Source: Cohnella sp. AR92 (GTDB lineage: Bacteria; Bacillota; Bacilli; Paenibacillales; Paenibacillaceae). From it: a stretch of DNA of 64,000 nucleotides. Within the stretch, counting starts at the first letter, position 1. Each line of letters starts with the position of its first letter. Below are positions 42,907 to 52,018 of the stretch, piece by piece. The notes below the pieces were generated by a model that was given only the letters and a program-made list of their open reading frames with translations, was not told the origin of the DNA and made no database searches. A program made the translations under genes and the position numbers. The stretch lies in contig NZ_RZJR01000011.1 of NCBI RefSeq assembly GCF_003990975.1, positions 207,306 through 271,305 of the forward strand, given 5' to 3'.

Positions 42907-43674
42907 ATGCGTTTGGAAGGCAAAGTAGCGATCGTAACCGGAGCGGCTTCGGGCATGGGCAAGGCAATCGCGGAGCTGTATGCGAAGGAAGGCGCGAAGG
43001 TCGTGGCATCCGACTTGAACCTGGAAGGCGTGCAAGCCGTCGTTGAAGGCATCAAGGCAAACGGCGGCACGGCTGTCGCGATCAAGACGAACGTCGGCAA
43101 CCTGGACGACGTCAACGCAATGATCGACACGGCTGTGAGCGAGTTCGGAACCCTCGATATTCTCGTTAACAACGCGGGCATCATGGACAACATGGCGCCT
43201 GTAGGCGACGTCGACGACGCTCGTTGGGACTTGATCTTCGACGTCAATACGAAGGGCGTTATGCGCGCGATCCGCAAGGCTATTCCGATCTTCCTCGAGA
43301 AGGGCAAGGGGACCATCGTCAACACCGCTTCTACCGGCGGCTTCAGCGGCGCTCACGCCGGCGCGGCTTATGTCGCTTCCAAGCATGCCGTCGTCGGCCT
43401 GACGAAGAACACCGCGTTCATGTACGCTCAGAAGGGCATCCGCTGCAACGCGATCGCTCCGGGCGGCGTGGCGACCAACATTGTGTCGCAAGAAGCAATG
43501 GCCAAATTCGACCAATTCGGCGCTTCCCGCACGATGCTTGCATCGGGCGTCATGCCGCGCGTCGGCACACCGGAAGAGATCGCGCAAGTGGCTCTGTTCC
43601 TGGGCTCCGACGAGTCGAGCTTCGTGAACGGCGCCATCGTGACGGCGGACGCGGGCTGGACGGCAGCGTTCTAA
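42907..43674 (+). CDS. SDR-family oxidoreductase (glucose-dehydrogenase-like)
   Basis: A 255-aa NAD(P)-dependent dehydrogenase: TGAASGMGKAIA near residue 12, NNAG near 87, Ser near 140 and YVASKHA near 155, with DAGWTAAF at the C-terminus. GGAGGG lies 8 bases upstream. The strong promoter and the following TetR gene, with its shared operator-like motif, suggest an inducible detoxification or polyol enzyme; the substrate is unknown. Confidence 0.88.
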   Translation: MRLEGKVAIVTGAASGMGKAIAELYAKEGAKVVASDLNLEGVQAVVEGIKANGGTAVAIKTNVGNLDDVNAMIDTAVSEFGTLDILVNNAGIMDNMAPVGDVDDARWDLIFDVNTKGVMRAIRKAIPIFLEKGKGTIVNTASTGGFSGAHAGAAYVASKHAVVGLTKNTAFMYAQKGIRCNAIAPGGVATNIVSQEAMAKFDQFGASRTMLASGVMPRVGTPEEIAQVALFLGSDESSFVNGAIVTADAGWTAAF

Positions 43675-43709
43675 GCCGCGAACGAATCATAGGCAAACTC
43701 GACACCACC

Positions 43710-43746
43710 AAGAGGCAACAGGCGGCCGCGCTGCTTGTTGCCTCTT
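43710..43746. terminator. Hairpin after the SDR gene
   Basis: AAGAGGCAACA and TGTTGCCTCTT form an 11-bp stem with a 15-base loop. Confidence 0.65.
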
Positions 43747-43758
43747 GCTATTCATAGG

Positions 43759-43787
43759 TATACATTTTCCAGATTGCGTTATATAAT
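43759..43787 (+). promoter_or_regulatory. SigA promoter of the TetR gene
   Basis: TATACA (43759-43764), 17 bp, TATAAT (43782-43787). Confidence 0.65.
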
Positions 43788-43800
43788 ACTCTTCAATTTC

Positions 43801-43812
43801 ATTTATCGGACA
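43801..43812 (-). promoter_or_regulatory. Operator-like motif at the TetR promoter
   Basis: ATTTATCGGACA, the inverse of the motif at the SDR promoter (consensus ATTTATYRGACA), 13 bp downstream of the -10 and so over the start site. Confidence 0.5.
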
Positions 43813-43858
43813 GTTTGGCGGGAAAACGTTCATTAAGTTGGATTGAGGAGAGAAACAG

Positions 43859-44425
43859 TTGAACGAGAATGATCTGCGAGTCATCAAAACAAAGAAAGCC
43901 CTGCATACGGCGCTGCTGGCCTTGTTGAAGAAGCAGTCTCTCGAGTCGATCTCCGTGTCGGCCCTATGCAGCCAAGCCTCCGTCACGAGAGGAACGTTCT
44001 ACTTGCATTACAAGGATGTCGCGGGGCTGTTCGACGAGCATCTGAGCTCGCTGCTCCAGGACCTGGAAGAGTCGTACATGGAGCCCTATCGGCACGGTTT
44101 GCGCAACCTTCCTCTTCAGTTGGACCCGTCGACGATCCGCATTTTCCACCATGTGAAGAAGTACCAGCCGTTCTACGAGATCGTGTTCGACAAGAAGTCC
44201 CCGTTGTCCTACTACTATTCGCTGTTTGAGAAAATAAAGAGGTTAATGCTCGACAACACGGAGGAGTACTCCGATCTCTTGCGGGACCATGCCATGCTCA
44301 CTTCCTATCAGGCGAACGCGATCATGGGCTTGCTTATCCAGTGGTATGAGGAAGGCTTCGAACGCAGTCCGGAAGCGATGAACGACGAGCTTAGCTTCCT
44401 TGTGAAGAATCGGTTGACCGAGTAG
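43859..44425 (+). CDS. TetR/AcrR-family regulator
   Basis: A 188-aa repressor. The N-terminal helix-turn-helix (about 10-55) reads SVSALCSQASVTRGTFYLHYKD, typical of TetR. The C-terminal ligand/dimer domain resembles the TetR_C 'dihydroxyacetone kinase regulator' type (YYYSLFEKIKRLM). TTG start at 43859 follows GAGGAGAG. It probably represses itself and the upstream SDR through the shared motif. Confidence 0.88.
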   Translation: MNENDLRVIKTKKALHTALLALLKKQSLESISVSALCSQASVTRGTFYLHYKDVAGLFDEHLSSLLQDLEESYMEPYRHGLRNLPLQLDPSTIRIFHHVKKYQPFYEIVFDKKSPLSYYYSLFEKIKRLMLDNTEEYSDLLRDHAMLTSYQANAIMGLLIQWYEEGFERSPEAMNDELSFLVKNRLTE

Positions 44426-44442
44426 GAAAAGAGGGCGTGCGG

Positions 44443-45372
44443 ATGAGCGAATCATTTGTTCGGACTAAAGTGACCGCGAGCGAATACAGGGGCTGGCCCT
44501 CCATCGTGCTGGAAACGGAGCTCATGCGGGTCGAGCTTATTCCCGGCCTTGGAGCGAAGCTTGTTTCCCTGCGTTACAAGGCGACAGGCAAGGAATGGCT
44601 TGTCGATGCAGGAAGCCGCGCGCTTAGGCAGCCGGCTTACGGATCGTCTTTCGGGCAGGCGGACATGAGCGGCTGGGACGAATGTTTTCCTACGATTGAT
44701 CCTTGCACGGTCGGCGCGGACAATATCTTCCTTCCCGATCATGGGGAGTTATGGGCGCTGCCTTGGACGGCGGAAGCGAATGAAGAGTCGGTGACCTGCT
44801 CCGTTCAGGGCGTCGCCCTGCCTTATTTATTCTCCCGAAACCTGCGCTTCTCATCCGCGGATACGCTGCGAATGAATTATCGCGTCGCCAATCTTGGCGA
44901 CCGGCCTTTCCCCTACCTATGGGTTCCTCACCCGCAGTTCGCCGTAACGGAGCCGACCCGGATCGAGCTGCCTCCATCCGAGCGGGAAGCGGAAGCGGTG
45001 TGCGTGTTCGGAGGACTTCATCATGTAACCGGCGAGCGTTATCGATGGGATGAGCTGACGCTCGTAGGCGAGCGGCAGAATGGCGACGGACGCAAGTATT
45101 ACGCCCCTGGCCGGTGGGAAGAGGGCTGGTGCGGACTGTCCGCTCCCATAAGCGGGAACTGGCTTCGCCTGCAGGTAGATCCTCGGGAGGTCCCCTACTT
45201 CGGGGTCTGGATCGACGAAGGAATGGGCAACGACCGCAATGCGATCGCTTTGGAGCCTTCGATCGGCTATTACGATTCGCTGGAACGGGCGGCGGAGAAC
45301 GGGAGCGCGCCGTCGGTCGCGCCCGGATCATCGCATGAATGGAGTCTGGAGCTTCGGCTTGGGGTAAAGTAA
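44443..45372 (+). CDS. Aldose 1-epimerase-like protein
   Basis: A 309-aa protein of the galactose-mutarotase superfamily: beta-sandwich start VRTKVTASEYRGWPSIVLET, then LIPGLGAKLVSLRY near 32 and GWDECFPTIDP near 76. The HPQFAV stretch near 162 may carry a catalytic His. Canonical GalM motifs are only partly kept, so the sugar is uncertain. It follows tetR by 17 bases and may be cotranscribed. Array 3 starts directly at its stop codon. Confidence 0.75.
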   Translation: MSESFVRTKVTASEYRGWPSIVLETELMRVELIPGLGAKLVSLRYKATGKEWLVDAGSRALRQPAYGSSFGQADMSGWDECFPTIDPCTVGADNIFLPDHGELWALPWTAEANEESVTCSVQGVALPYLFSRNLRFSSADTLRMNYRVANLGDRPFPYLWVPHPQFAVTEPTRIELPPSEREAEAVCVFGGLHHVTGERYRWDELTLVGERQNGDGRKYYAPGRWEEGWCGLSAPISGNWLRLQVDPREVPYFGVWIDEGMGNDRNAIALEPSIGYYDSLERAAENGSAPSVAPGSSHEWSLELRLGVK

Positions 45373-45562
45373 CTAACTCCTTCAGCACCGTAGCCAAGCG
45401 GAAACGCCGAGTTAGTCTCACAGGAGACTAACTCCGCAACGTAGCCGAGCAGAATCGTTGGGTTGGTCTCATCGGAGACTAACTCTGCACCAAAGATGAG
45501 CAAAAACGCCAAGTTAGTCTCACAGGAGACTAACTCCGCCCCGTAGCCGAGCGGAAGCGCCG
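45369..45562. repeat. Hairpin repeat array 3 (three units plus a half, 51-bp period)
   Basis: Full units start at 45411, 45462 and 45513, with a 3' half unit at 45369. Core GTTAGTCTC/GAGACTAAC around ACAG or ATCG, followed by TCCGC and a spacer like CGTAGCCGAGCGGAA. Unit 45462 has GGTTGGTCTC, a G-U-compatible change in the stem. Confidence 0.88.
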
Positions 45563-45624
45563 AAATCTGCATCTGTAAGAGTGAATATACTCGATTTTTC
45601 GAATTCATTTTGCGAGGTAATCCA

Positions 45625-45670
45625 AAAACAGGAGAATGGATATGATTTTTCATATCCATTCTCCTGTTTT
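45625..45670. repeat. Long perfect inverted repeat
   Basis: AAAACAGGAGAATGGATATG (45625-45644) is perfectly mirrored by the 20 bases at 45651-45670 around ATTTTT. A third partial copy of the right arm (TTTCATATCCATTC) lies near 45752. It is T-rich at the 3' end and could act as a terminator. Confidence 0.8.
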
Positions 45671-45810
45671 ATGGGGGTTCGAGCGATTTATATCTGAAAT
45701 ATCGAATACAATCGTCGAAATCGCCGGGCATTCGATGAATAAGCTTGATATTTCATATCCATTCACAGGTGCGGCTAGTTCCATCGGAAGGTGCTTGCTT
45801 ATATCGCACA
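45671..45810. other. Intergenic DNA between the palindrome and the gcv terminator
   Basis: No gene supported. It contains the partial copy of the palindrome arm. Confidence 0.5.
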
Positions 45811-45857
45811 AGAAAAAGGGGCGTCCCAATCGGTCAATAAGATCTGGGACGCCCCAA
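45811..45857 (-). terminator. Terminator of the gcvT-gcvPA-gcvPB operon
   Basis: On the minus strand GGGGCGTCCCA, 16-base loop, TGGGACGCCCC, TTTTTCTT. Confidence 0.9.
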
Positions 45858-45863
45858 GGCGTT

Positions 45864-47393
45864 TTAGCTGCAAGCGCAGTTAAGAACCGGCTTGCGGGCG
45901 GCGGTCGTCTCGTCGAGGCGGCGCACGACGGTGTCGTACGGAGCGTTCAAGACGATCTCCGGATTCGTGCGGGCTTCTTCGGCGATCTGGATCATCGTAT
46001 CGATGAAGCCGTCGAGCGTCTCCTTGCTCTCCGTCTCGGTCGGCTCGATCATGATGCACTCCTCCACGTTAAGCGGGAAGTAGATGGTCGGCGGGTGATA
46101 CCCGAAGTCGAGCAATCGCTTGGCGACGTCGAGCGTGCGAACGCCGTATTGCTTCAGCCCGCGGCCGGACATGACGAACTCGTGCTTGCACACGCCCGGA
46201 TACGGGATCTCGTAGTGCGGAGCGAGGCGAGCCATCATGTAGTTGGCGTTCAGGACCGCGCATTCCGAGACGTGGCGGAGTCCTTCCGGACCATAGGTAC
46301 GGATGTAGGTGTACGCGCGAACGAGAATGCCGAAGTTGCCGTAGTACGCCTTCACGCGGCCGATCGATTGCGGGCGGTCGTAGTCGAAGTAGTACGTGCC
46401 GTCTTCGCGGCGGGCGACGATCGGCTTCGGCAGGAACGGGATCAGCTTGGCTTTGACGCCGACCGGGCCCGCGCCTGGGCCGCCGCCGCCGTGAGGCGTG
46501 CTCATCGTCTTGTGCAGGTTAAGGTGAACGACGTCGAAGCCCATGTCGCCCGGGCGGGTAATGCCCATGATGGCGTTGGAGTTCGCTCCGTCATAGTAGA
46601 GCAGGCCGCCTGCTTCGTGCACGATCTCGGCGATCTCGACGATCTGCTCCTCGAACAGGCCGAGCGTGCTCGGGTTCGTGAGCATGAGCGCCGCGGTGTC
46701 GCTGCCGACGGCTGCGCGAAGCGCGTCCAGGTCGACCAAGCCGCGGTCGTTGGACTTGATCGTGATCGTCTCGAAGCCGGCGACGGTCGCGCTCGCCGGG
46801 TTCGTTCCGTGCGAGGAGTCCGGCACGATCACCTTCGTCCGTGTCTCGCCGCGGCTCTCGTGGTACGCGCGGATCATCATCAGGCCGGTCCATTCGCCAT
46901 GGGCGCCTGCTGCCGGCTGCAAAGTCACTTGATCCATGCCGGTCAGAGCGGCGAGGTCGTTCTGCAGGGTGTAGAGCAGCTCGAGCGCGCCTTGGATGCT
47001 CTCTTCCGGCTGGTACGGATGGATCTTCGCGAAGCCGGCGAAGCGAGCGGTGTCTTCGTTGATCTTCGGGTTGTACTTCATCGTACAGGAACCGAGCGGG
47101 TAGAAGCCGTTGTCGACGCCGAAGTTGCGGCGGGACAGCTCCGTGTAGTGGCGGATCACGTCGACCTCATACACTTCCGGCAGTTGGGCAGGCGTCTCGC
47201 GCAGCATGGAAGCCGGAATCAGCTTGGATGCCGGTACCTCCGGAACATCGAGAGGAGGCAGCGAGTAGGCGACGCGGCCCGGCTTGCTCAGTTCGAAAAT
47301 CAGGGATTTCTCCGGCTTGACGGAGATATTCTTAAATCCGCCCAAAGTCGTGGTTTCTTCGGTAACCGTCGTGCTCTCGTTCATCGTGGTCAT
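45864..47393 (-). CDS. gcvPB: Glycine dehydrogenase (decarboxylating) subunit 2
   Basis: P-protein subunit 2 decarboxylates glycine with subunit 1 and loads the aminomethyl group on GcvH. The 509-aa protein has the PLP lysine in [18 protein letters not shown] near 283, [10 protein letters not shown] near 101 and [12 protein letters not shown] near 192. An extra N-terminal stretch (about 20 residues, Thr/Glu-rich) precedes the conserved [14 protein letters not shown] overlap with gcvPA. Confidence 0.95.
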   Translation of the reverse strand: MTTMNESTTVTEETTTLGGFKNISVKPEKSLIFELSKPGRVAYSLPPLDVPEVPASKLIPASMLRETPAQLPEVYEVDVIRHYTELSRRNFGVDNGFYPLGSCTMKYNPKINEDTARFAGFAKIHPYQPEESIQGALELLYTLQNDLAALTGMDQVTLQPAAGAHGEWTGLMMIRAYHESRGETRTKVIVPDSSHGTNPASATVAGFETITIKSNDRGLVDLDALRAAVGSDTAALMLTNPSTLGLFEEQIVEIAEIVHEAGGLLYYDGANSNAIMGITRPGDMGFDVVHLNLHKTMSTPHGGGGPGAGPVGVKAKLIPFLPKPIVARREDGTYYFDYDRPQSIGRVKAYYGNFGILVRAYTYIRTYGPEGLRHVSECAVLNANYMMARLAPHYEIPYPGVCKHEFVMSGRGLKQYGVRTLDVAKRLLDFGYHPPTIYFPLNVEECIMIEPTETESKETLDGFIDTMIQIAEEARTNPEIVLNAPYDTVVRRLDETTAARKPVLNCACS

Positions 47394-48748
47394 GCTACCA
47401 CTTCCCCCAATCTGCTAACGAAGCTGTCGATTTCGCTGCGCGTACGTTTCTCGGTCACGGCGATCAGCATATGGCCGGCAAGCTCCGGATAAGCGACGCC
47501 CAGGTCGTAGCCGCCAAGGTAGCCGGCTTCGAGCAGCTTCAGGTTCGTCTCCTTGACGGAGACGCCTTCCGGCAGCTTCACGACGAACTCGTTGAAGAAC
47601 GGAGCTCCGAATGGAAGCTCGAAGCCTTGCTTCTTCAGCTCGCCGGCTGCATAGTGCGCCTTCTGCAGGTTCAGGCTCGAGGCGTCGATCAAGCCTTGCT
47701 TGCCCATCGTCGAGAGATAGATCGAAGCGCAGAGAGCGAGCAGCGCTTGGTTGGAGCAGATGTTCGACGTCGCTTTCTCGCGGCGGATATGCTGCTCGCG
47801 GGCTTGCAGCGTCAGCACGAAGCCGCGCTTGCCGTCGATGTCGGTGGTCTGGCCGACGATCCGGCCCGGCATGCGGCGCATGAGCGGCTCGGCGACGGCG
47901 AAGAAGCCGCAGGTCGGTCCGCCGAGCGATTGCGAGATGCCGAGCGGCTGCGCATCGCCGACGCAGATGTCGGCGCCGAGCTTGCCCGGCGTCTCCAGCA
48001 GGCCGAGCGCCATCGGGTTGGCGCTGACGACGAACAGGCCCTTCACGCCGTGGATGATCGGCTCGATGGCGGCGAGGTCCTCGACCGCGCCGAAGAAGTT
48101 CGGCGATTGCACGAGCACGGCGGCCGTGTCGGTTGAGACGGCGGCGCGCAGAGCGTCCAGGTCCGTCGAGCCGTTCGCGCAGCCGACTTCCACGATCTCC
48201 AGGTTGAGTCCGTGAGCCATCGTCAGGAGCGCTTCGCGCGCTTCCGGATGAACGGCGCGGGAGACGACCAGCTGCTTGCGCCGCGTCGCTCCCGCCGCGA
48301 GGGCGCCTGCTTCGGAGAGCGCCGTCACGCCGTCGTACATGCTCGCGTTGGCGACCTTCATGCCGGTGAGCTCGCAGATGTAGGACTGGAACTCGAAGAT
48401 CGCCTGCAGCTCGCCCTGGCTGATCTCCGGCTGATACGGAGTGTAGGCGGTATAGAACTCGGAACGGGAGATCATATGGTTGATGACGACCGGAAGGTGA
48501 TGATCGTAGATGCCGGCGCCGAGGAAGCTCTTGTAGCGGTCGGTGTCGGCGTTGCGTCCGGCCAGCTCCTTCATGTGCTCCAGCAAGGAGAATTCGTCGA
48601 GCGCCGAGGACATCGGCATCGTGCCCTTATAACGAATGGCTTCCGGAATGTCGCGGAACAGGTCCTCCGTGGAGGAGACGCCGATCGTGGCCAGCATGTC
48701 GGCCTGGTCTTGCTCGGTCATCGGAATGTAGCGATGGAGATTAGGCAT
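47390..48748 (-). CDS. gcvPA: Glycine dehydrogenase (decarboxylating) subunit 1
   Basis: A 452-aa partner of GcvPB, of normal length. It begins [15 protein letters not shown], has [15 protein letters not shown] near 75, [20 protein letters not shown] near 97 and [20 protein letters not shown] near 255. Split P-protein (two subunits) is usual in Firmicutes. Nine bases separate it from gcvT. Confidence 0.95.
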   Translation of the reverse strand: MPNLHRYIPMTEQDQADMLATIGVSSTEDLFRDIPEAIRYKGTMPMSSALDEFSLLEHMKELAGRNADTDRYKSFLGAGIYDHHLPVVINHMISRSEFYTAYTPYQPEISQGELQAIFEFQSYICELTGMKVANASMYDGVTALSEAGALAAGATRRKQLVVSRAVHPEAREALLTMAHGLNLEIVEVGCANGSTDLDALRAAVSTDTAAVLVQSPNFFGAVEDLAAIEPIIHGVKGLFVVSANPMALGLLETPGKLGADICVGDAQPLGISQSLGGPTCGFFAVAEPLMRRMPGRIVGQTTDIDGKRGFVLTLQAREQHIRREKATSNICSNQALLALCASIYLSTMGKQGLIDASSLNLQKAHYAAGELKKQGFELPFGAPFFNEFVVKLPEGVSVKETNLKLLEAGYLGGYDLGVAYPELAGHMLIAVTEKRTRSEIDSFVSRLGEVVA

Positions 48749-48757
48749 GTCGGTGGA

Positions 48758-49867
48758 TCACTCCTTAGGAAGTCTTCTGTAGAATGGGGACTTGATAACC
48801 TCGGCTTTGAGCCGTTTGCCGCGAATCTCGACTTCCACTTCGGTGCCGAGAGCGGAGTAATCCGATTGGAGGAGGGCGAGCCCCAGATTGCGCTTCAGCG
48901 TCGGGGATTGGGTTCCCGTCGTCACTTCGCCGATCTGGACGGCGCCGGCATAGACCGGATAATGGGAACGCGGGATGCCGCGGTCGATCATCTCGATGCC
49001 GACCAGCTTGCGCGTCAAGCCTTCTTCCTTCTGCTTGACCAACGCTTCCTTGCCGATGAAGTCTTCCTTGCCCAGCTTGACGAAGAATCCGACTCCGGCT
49101 TCCAGAGGGGAGATCGTGCTCGACAGTTCTTGGCCGTAGAGCGGGAGACGGGCTTCGAAGCGAAGCGTGTCGCGCGCGCCGAGTCCGGCGGGAATCAGGC
49201 CGAACGGTTCGCCGGCAGCGAGCAGCGCGTTCCAGACGGCGCCGGCTTGCTCGGACGCGACATAGATCTCGAAGCCGTCCTCGCCGGTATACCCCGTCCG
49301 GGAGATGATCGAAGGAACGCCCGCCAGGACGGTATCCTTCTTGAAGTGGAACGAAGGCAGCTCCAGCACGTCGGATTCCGCTCCCGCCGCCTTCAGGATG
49401 GCAGCCGCTTCCGGGCCTTGCAGCGCGAGCAAGGCATAGCTGTCGGAGACATTTTCCAACGACACGTCACCGCTCAAATGCTGTTGCATCCAGTCGAAGT
49501 CCTTATCTATGTTGGACGCGTTCACGACGACCATATAATGGTCCGCCGAGATCCGATAGACGAGCAGATCGTCCACGACTCCGCCGTCCGGGTAGCACAT
49601 CAGCGTGTATTGCGCTTGGCCGTCCGCGAGCTTGGCAACGTCGTTGGTCGTGACTTGCTGCAGGAAGTTCTCCGCGAATTTGCCTGTCACCAGAAACTCT
49701 CCCATGTGGGAGACGTCGAACAGTCCGGCCTGGCGGCGCACCGCATCATGTTCTTTCTGAATGCCGGAGAATTGGACGGGAAGCTCCCAGCCGCCGAAGT
49801 CGATGCAGCGGACGCCGGGTAGCTCGGCATAGAGAGGGTAGAGAGGGGTTCTCTTGAGTTCGGTCAT
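48758..49867 (-). CDS. gcvT: Aminomethyltransferase (glycine cleavage T-protein)
   Basis: GcvT moves the aminomethyl carbon to tetrahydrofolate and releases ammonia. The 369-aa protein has [10 protein letters not shown] near 47, [21 protein letters not shown] near 95, [14 protein letters not shown] near 195 and [20 protein letters not shown] near 232. First gene of the operon, 60-340 bases downstream of the riboswitch. Confidence 0.95.
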   Translation of the reverse strand: MTELKRTPLYPLYAELPGVRCIDFGGWELPVQFSGIQKEHDAVRRQAGLFDVSHMGEFLVTGKFAENFLQQVTTNDVAKLADGQAQYTLMCYPDGGVVDDLLVYRISADHYMVVVNASNIDKDFDWMQQHLSGDVSLENVSDSYALLALQGPEAAAILKAAGAESDVLELPSFHFKKDTVLAGVPSIISRTGYTGEDGFEIYVASEQAGAVWNALLAAGEPFGLIPAGLGARDTLRFEARLPLYGQELSSTISPLEAGVGFFVKLGKEDFIGKEALVKQKEEGLTRKLVGIEMIDRGIPRSHYPVYAGAVQIGEVTTGTQSPTLKRNLGLALLQSDYSALGTEVEVEIRGKRLKAEVIKSPFYRRLPKE

Positions 49868-49924
49868 TCTTGCGACTGCCTCCTCGGGATATCGATCGGG
49901 TTATTATGCAGCAATGTGCGCACG

Positions 49925-50000
49925 CAAAAAAGGACAGTTGCCAAAAGCAAACGCCTCCTTCGGCCGAAGCCGATGCTGCGTTCTCTTCCAGCTCTGTCCT
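49925..50000 (-). terminator. Riboswitch-associated terminator before gcvT
   Basis: On the minus strand GGACAG ... CTGTCC, with an internal GGCTTCGGCC hairpin, then TTTTTTGCG. It lies between the glycine aptamers and gcvT. Confidence 0.7.
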
Positions 50001-50205
50001 TTGTACCTGAGAGTTACCTTATTCCCGCTTGGCAATAAGTTTCCCCGTGGGTGATTCCGCCCGATGATCGAATGCAAGACGGAATGCTCTCCAGAGTCGC
50101 GTCCGACAAAGGTCCTTTTGCCTGAGAGATTCGCCTCTTCCCGAGGGTTACTCCTTCGGCGCCGCCTCCAACACCATCATGGGCGGTCTCTCCCGTTGCC
50201 ATCAT
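50001..50205 (-). ncRNA. Tandem glycine riboswitch controlling gcvT-gcvPA-gcvPB
   Basis: On the minus strand the first aptamer has GGGAGAGACC, GCGCCGAAGGAG and TCTCAGGCAAAAGGACC. The second has CTCTGGAGAGC, a short GGCGGAATCACCC segment and AACTCTCAGGTACAAAGGAC. Two such units in a row are the classic cooperative glycine riboswitch. Confidence 0.92.
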
Positions 50206-50232
50206 CCGCACGTATTCATTTATCATAGTCTA

Positions 50233-50262
50233 TTCTTACACGAGACCGGGAGGGAGTGTCAA
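50233..50262 (-). promoter_or_regulatory. Probable SigA promoter of the gcvT operon
   Basis: On the minus strand TTGACA, 18 bp, TAAGAA. The -10 is weak. Confidence 0.45.
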
Positions 50263-50300
50263 TGACAAAATGCGCGATTTTTTATTTTTTGTCAGGTATC

Positions 50301-50329
50301 TTGACACTGCCCGTGTTTCTGAATTAATC
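50301..50329 (+). promoter_or_regulatory. Probable SigA promoter of gcvH
   Basis: TTGACA, 17 bp, TTAATC, back to back with the gcvT promoter. Confidence 0.5.
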
Positions 50330-50370
50330 TAAGCACGTTGCATCAATCGAATAAAGCGGATGACGATAGT

Positions 50371-50550
50371 AGGGAGAGACCGCTGGGGCGTTAGGCTCCG
50401 GAGGCACCGAAGGAGCAAGTCCGAGGCCGGCCGGCCGACGATTAATCTCTCAGGTAAAAGTACCGCTATCCGACGCGACTCTGGAGAGAGCGAACAGCCA
50501 CCAAAGGGGTAACAACGGTCTGAACGATCGTTTTAAACTCTCAGGTACCC
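50371..50550 (+). ncRNA. Tandem glycine riboswitch controlling gcvH
   Basis: Aptamer 1: GGGAGAGACCGC, GGCACCGAAGGAGCAAG and ATCTCTCAGGTAAAAGTACC. Aptamer 2: CTCTGGAGAGAGC, GCCACCAAAGGGGTAAC and AACTCTCAGGTACCCGGGAC. Same architecture as the divergent copy on the minus strand. Confidence 0.92.
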
Positions 50551-50593
50551 GGGACAGAGAACACGGCGAATGCCGGTTCACTGTCCCTTTTTG
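50551..50593 (+). terminator. Riboswitch terminator before gcvH
   Basis: GGGACAG/CTGTCCC with an inner CCGGCATTCGCCG-type hairpin, then TTTTTGC. Confidence 0.8.
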
Positions 50594-50641
50594 CATATAA
50601 TGATGGTTAGAATGGATTAGATTTGGGAGGATGCTGACAAG

Positions 50642-51037
50642 ATGAGCGAAGTAAAAGCGGGATTGGGTTATACGGAAGAGCACGAGTGGGCGGGGGCGCA
50701 AGGATCTTCCGTCGTTCGCATCGGCATCACGGATTTCGCGCAGCACCAGCTTGGAGACATCGTATTCGTCGAGCTGCCGGAAGTGGGCGCGGCGCTTGAA
50801 GCGAACGAGACGATGGGCACGATCGAATCGGTCAAGACCGTATCCGACCTGTTCAGCCCGGTCAGCGGCACGGTCGTTAAAGTGAACGAGCTGCTGGTGG
50901 ACTCCCCGGAGAAGGTAAACGAGGATCCGTACGGCGAAGGCTGGATCGTCGAAGTGGAAGTCCAAGGCGACGCAGCTGAAGCGCTGGCCGGCCTGCTCAG
51001 CTCCGACAAGTACGCGGAATTTATCGCATCGAAGTAA
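50642..51037 (+). CDS. gcvH: Glycine cleavage H-protein
   Basis: The 131-aa lipoyl carrier shuttles the aminomethyl group between P, T and L proteins. It has [21 protein letters not shown] near 28 and the lipoyl lysine in ESVKTVSDL near residue 64. GGGAGG precedes ATG. Separate from the other gcv genes but under its own glycine riboswitch. Confidence 0.95.
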   Translation: MSEVKAGLGYTEEHEWAGAQGSSVVRIGITDFAQHQLGDIVFVELPEVGAALEANETMGTIESVKTVSDLFSPVSGTVVKVNELLVDSPEKVNEDPYGEGWIVEVEVQGDAAEALAGLLSSDKYAEFIASK

Positions 51038-51205
51038 GGCGGCACGGCGGAAAAGGAGGCGGGATCGGGAGGCTCGGATTGGATCGGGGGCGGATCATCG
51101 AACGGAAGCGTTCATGGGCGTTCATGGTCCCGGCGAGAATCCGCTCCGCGCCTCTTCTCTTTCGCCGCGATAAGCTTGGGCCATCGGAATTAGGGGGAAT
51201 CGGGA

Positions 51206-51871
51206 ATGCGGTTTAAACACGTCTTCTCTATTATCGGACCGGTGATGGTCGGCCCGTCCAGCTCCCACACGGCGGGAGCGGTTCGAATCGGACGCGTTGC
51301 CCGGCAGTTGCTGGGCTGCCAGCCGGAAGAGGCGGAGATTACGCTCTACGGTTCTTTTGCCGAGACGTATTCCGGACACGGTACCGACCTCGCGTTGGTC
51401 GGAGGATTGCTGGACTTCGATACGGATGACGAGAGAATTCCCGAGGCTTTCGAAGAGGCGCGGAAGCGCGGGCTTCGGTTCTCCATCAAGCCGGGTACGG
51501 GCGTCATGCCGCATCCGAACTTCGCGGAGATTACGGCGCGAGCGGGAGGACGGGAAGCTTCCGTTCAAGGGGCGTCCATCGGCGGCGGCAATATCGAGAT
51601 CTATTCGCTGAACGGCTTCGATACGGGCTGCTCGGGGTACTATCCGACGATCGCGATCTCGCATGAGGATCGGGTCGGCGTGCTGGCGTCCATCACGGCA
51701 ACGGTAAGCGGAGCGGGCCTTAATATAGGGTTTATGAACGTATCTCGAAAAGAGAGAAGCGGAGATGCGATGACGGTGGTCGAGAGCGATCGGCGGCCGG
51801 ACGACGAGCTGCTGAGCGCGCTGCGCGGGCTGCCTCATATCAAGTCGGTGTCGGTGATTGACGTCACTTGA
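51206..51871 (+). CDS. sdaAB: L-serine dehydratase, beta subunit
   Basis: With SdaAA it turns serine into pyruvate and ammonia. The 221-aa subunit has FSIIGPVMVGPSSSHTAGAVR at the N-terminus (SDH_beta domain) and an ACT domain from about 147 (YPTIAISHEDRVGVLASITATV). No terminator is visible between gcvH and this gene, so glycine-responsive read-through is possible. 147 bases separate it from sdaAA. Confidence 0.94.
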   Translation: MRFKHVFSIIGPVMVGPSSSHTAGAVRIGRVARQLLGCQPEEAEITLYGSFAETYSGHGTDLALVGGLLDFDTDDERIPEAFEEARKRGLRFSIKPGTGVMPHPNFAEITARAGGREASVQGASIGGGNIEIYSLNGFDTGCSGYYPTIAISHEDRVGVLASITATVSGAGLNIGFMNVSRKERSGDAMTVVESDRRPDDELLSALRGLPHIKSVSVIDVT

Positions 51872-52018
51872 GCGGGCTTTGGATCGCTAACGGCCGATGG
51901 TAATCGGCAATACGGCTAATTCGGCCCCGAAACCCGGCCCGATATCCGGCCTCAAAACCCGGCGTCATATAACTTGTCAGAAAATTGTAATTATTCATCT
52001 GGATTAGGAGCTGATTCG

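Noticed and set aside
45636..47492. Long plus-strand open frame opposite gcvPB (618 codons)
   Set aside because: It is the antisense shadow of a well-conserved gcvPB; the translation is Arg/Val/Ala-rich and matches no family.
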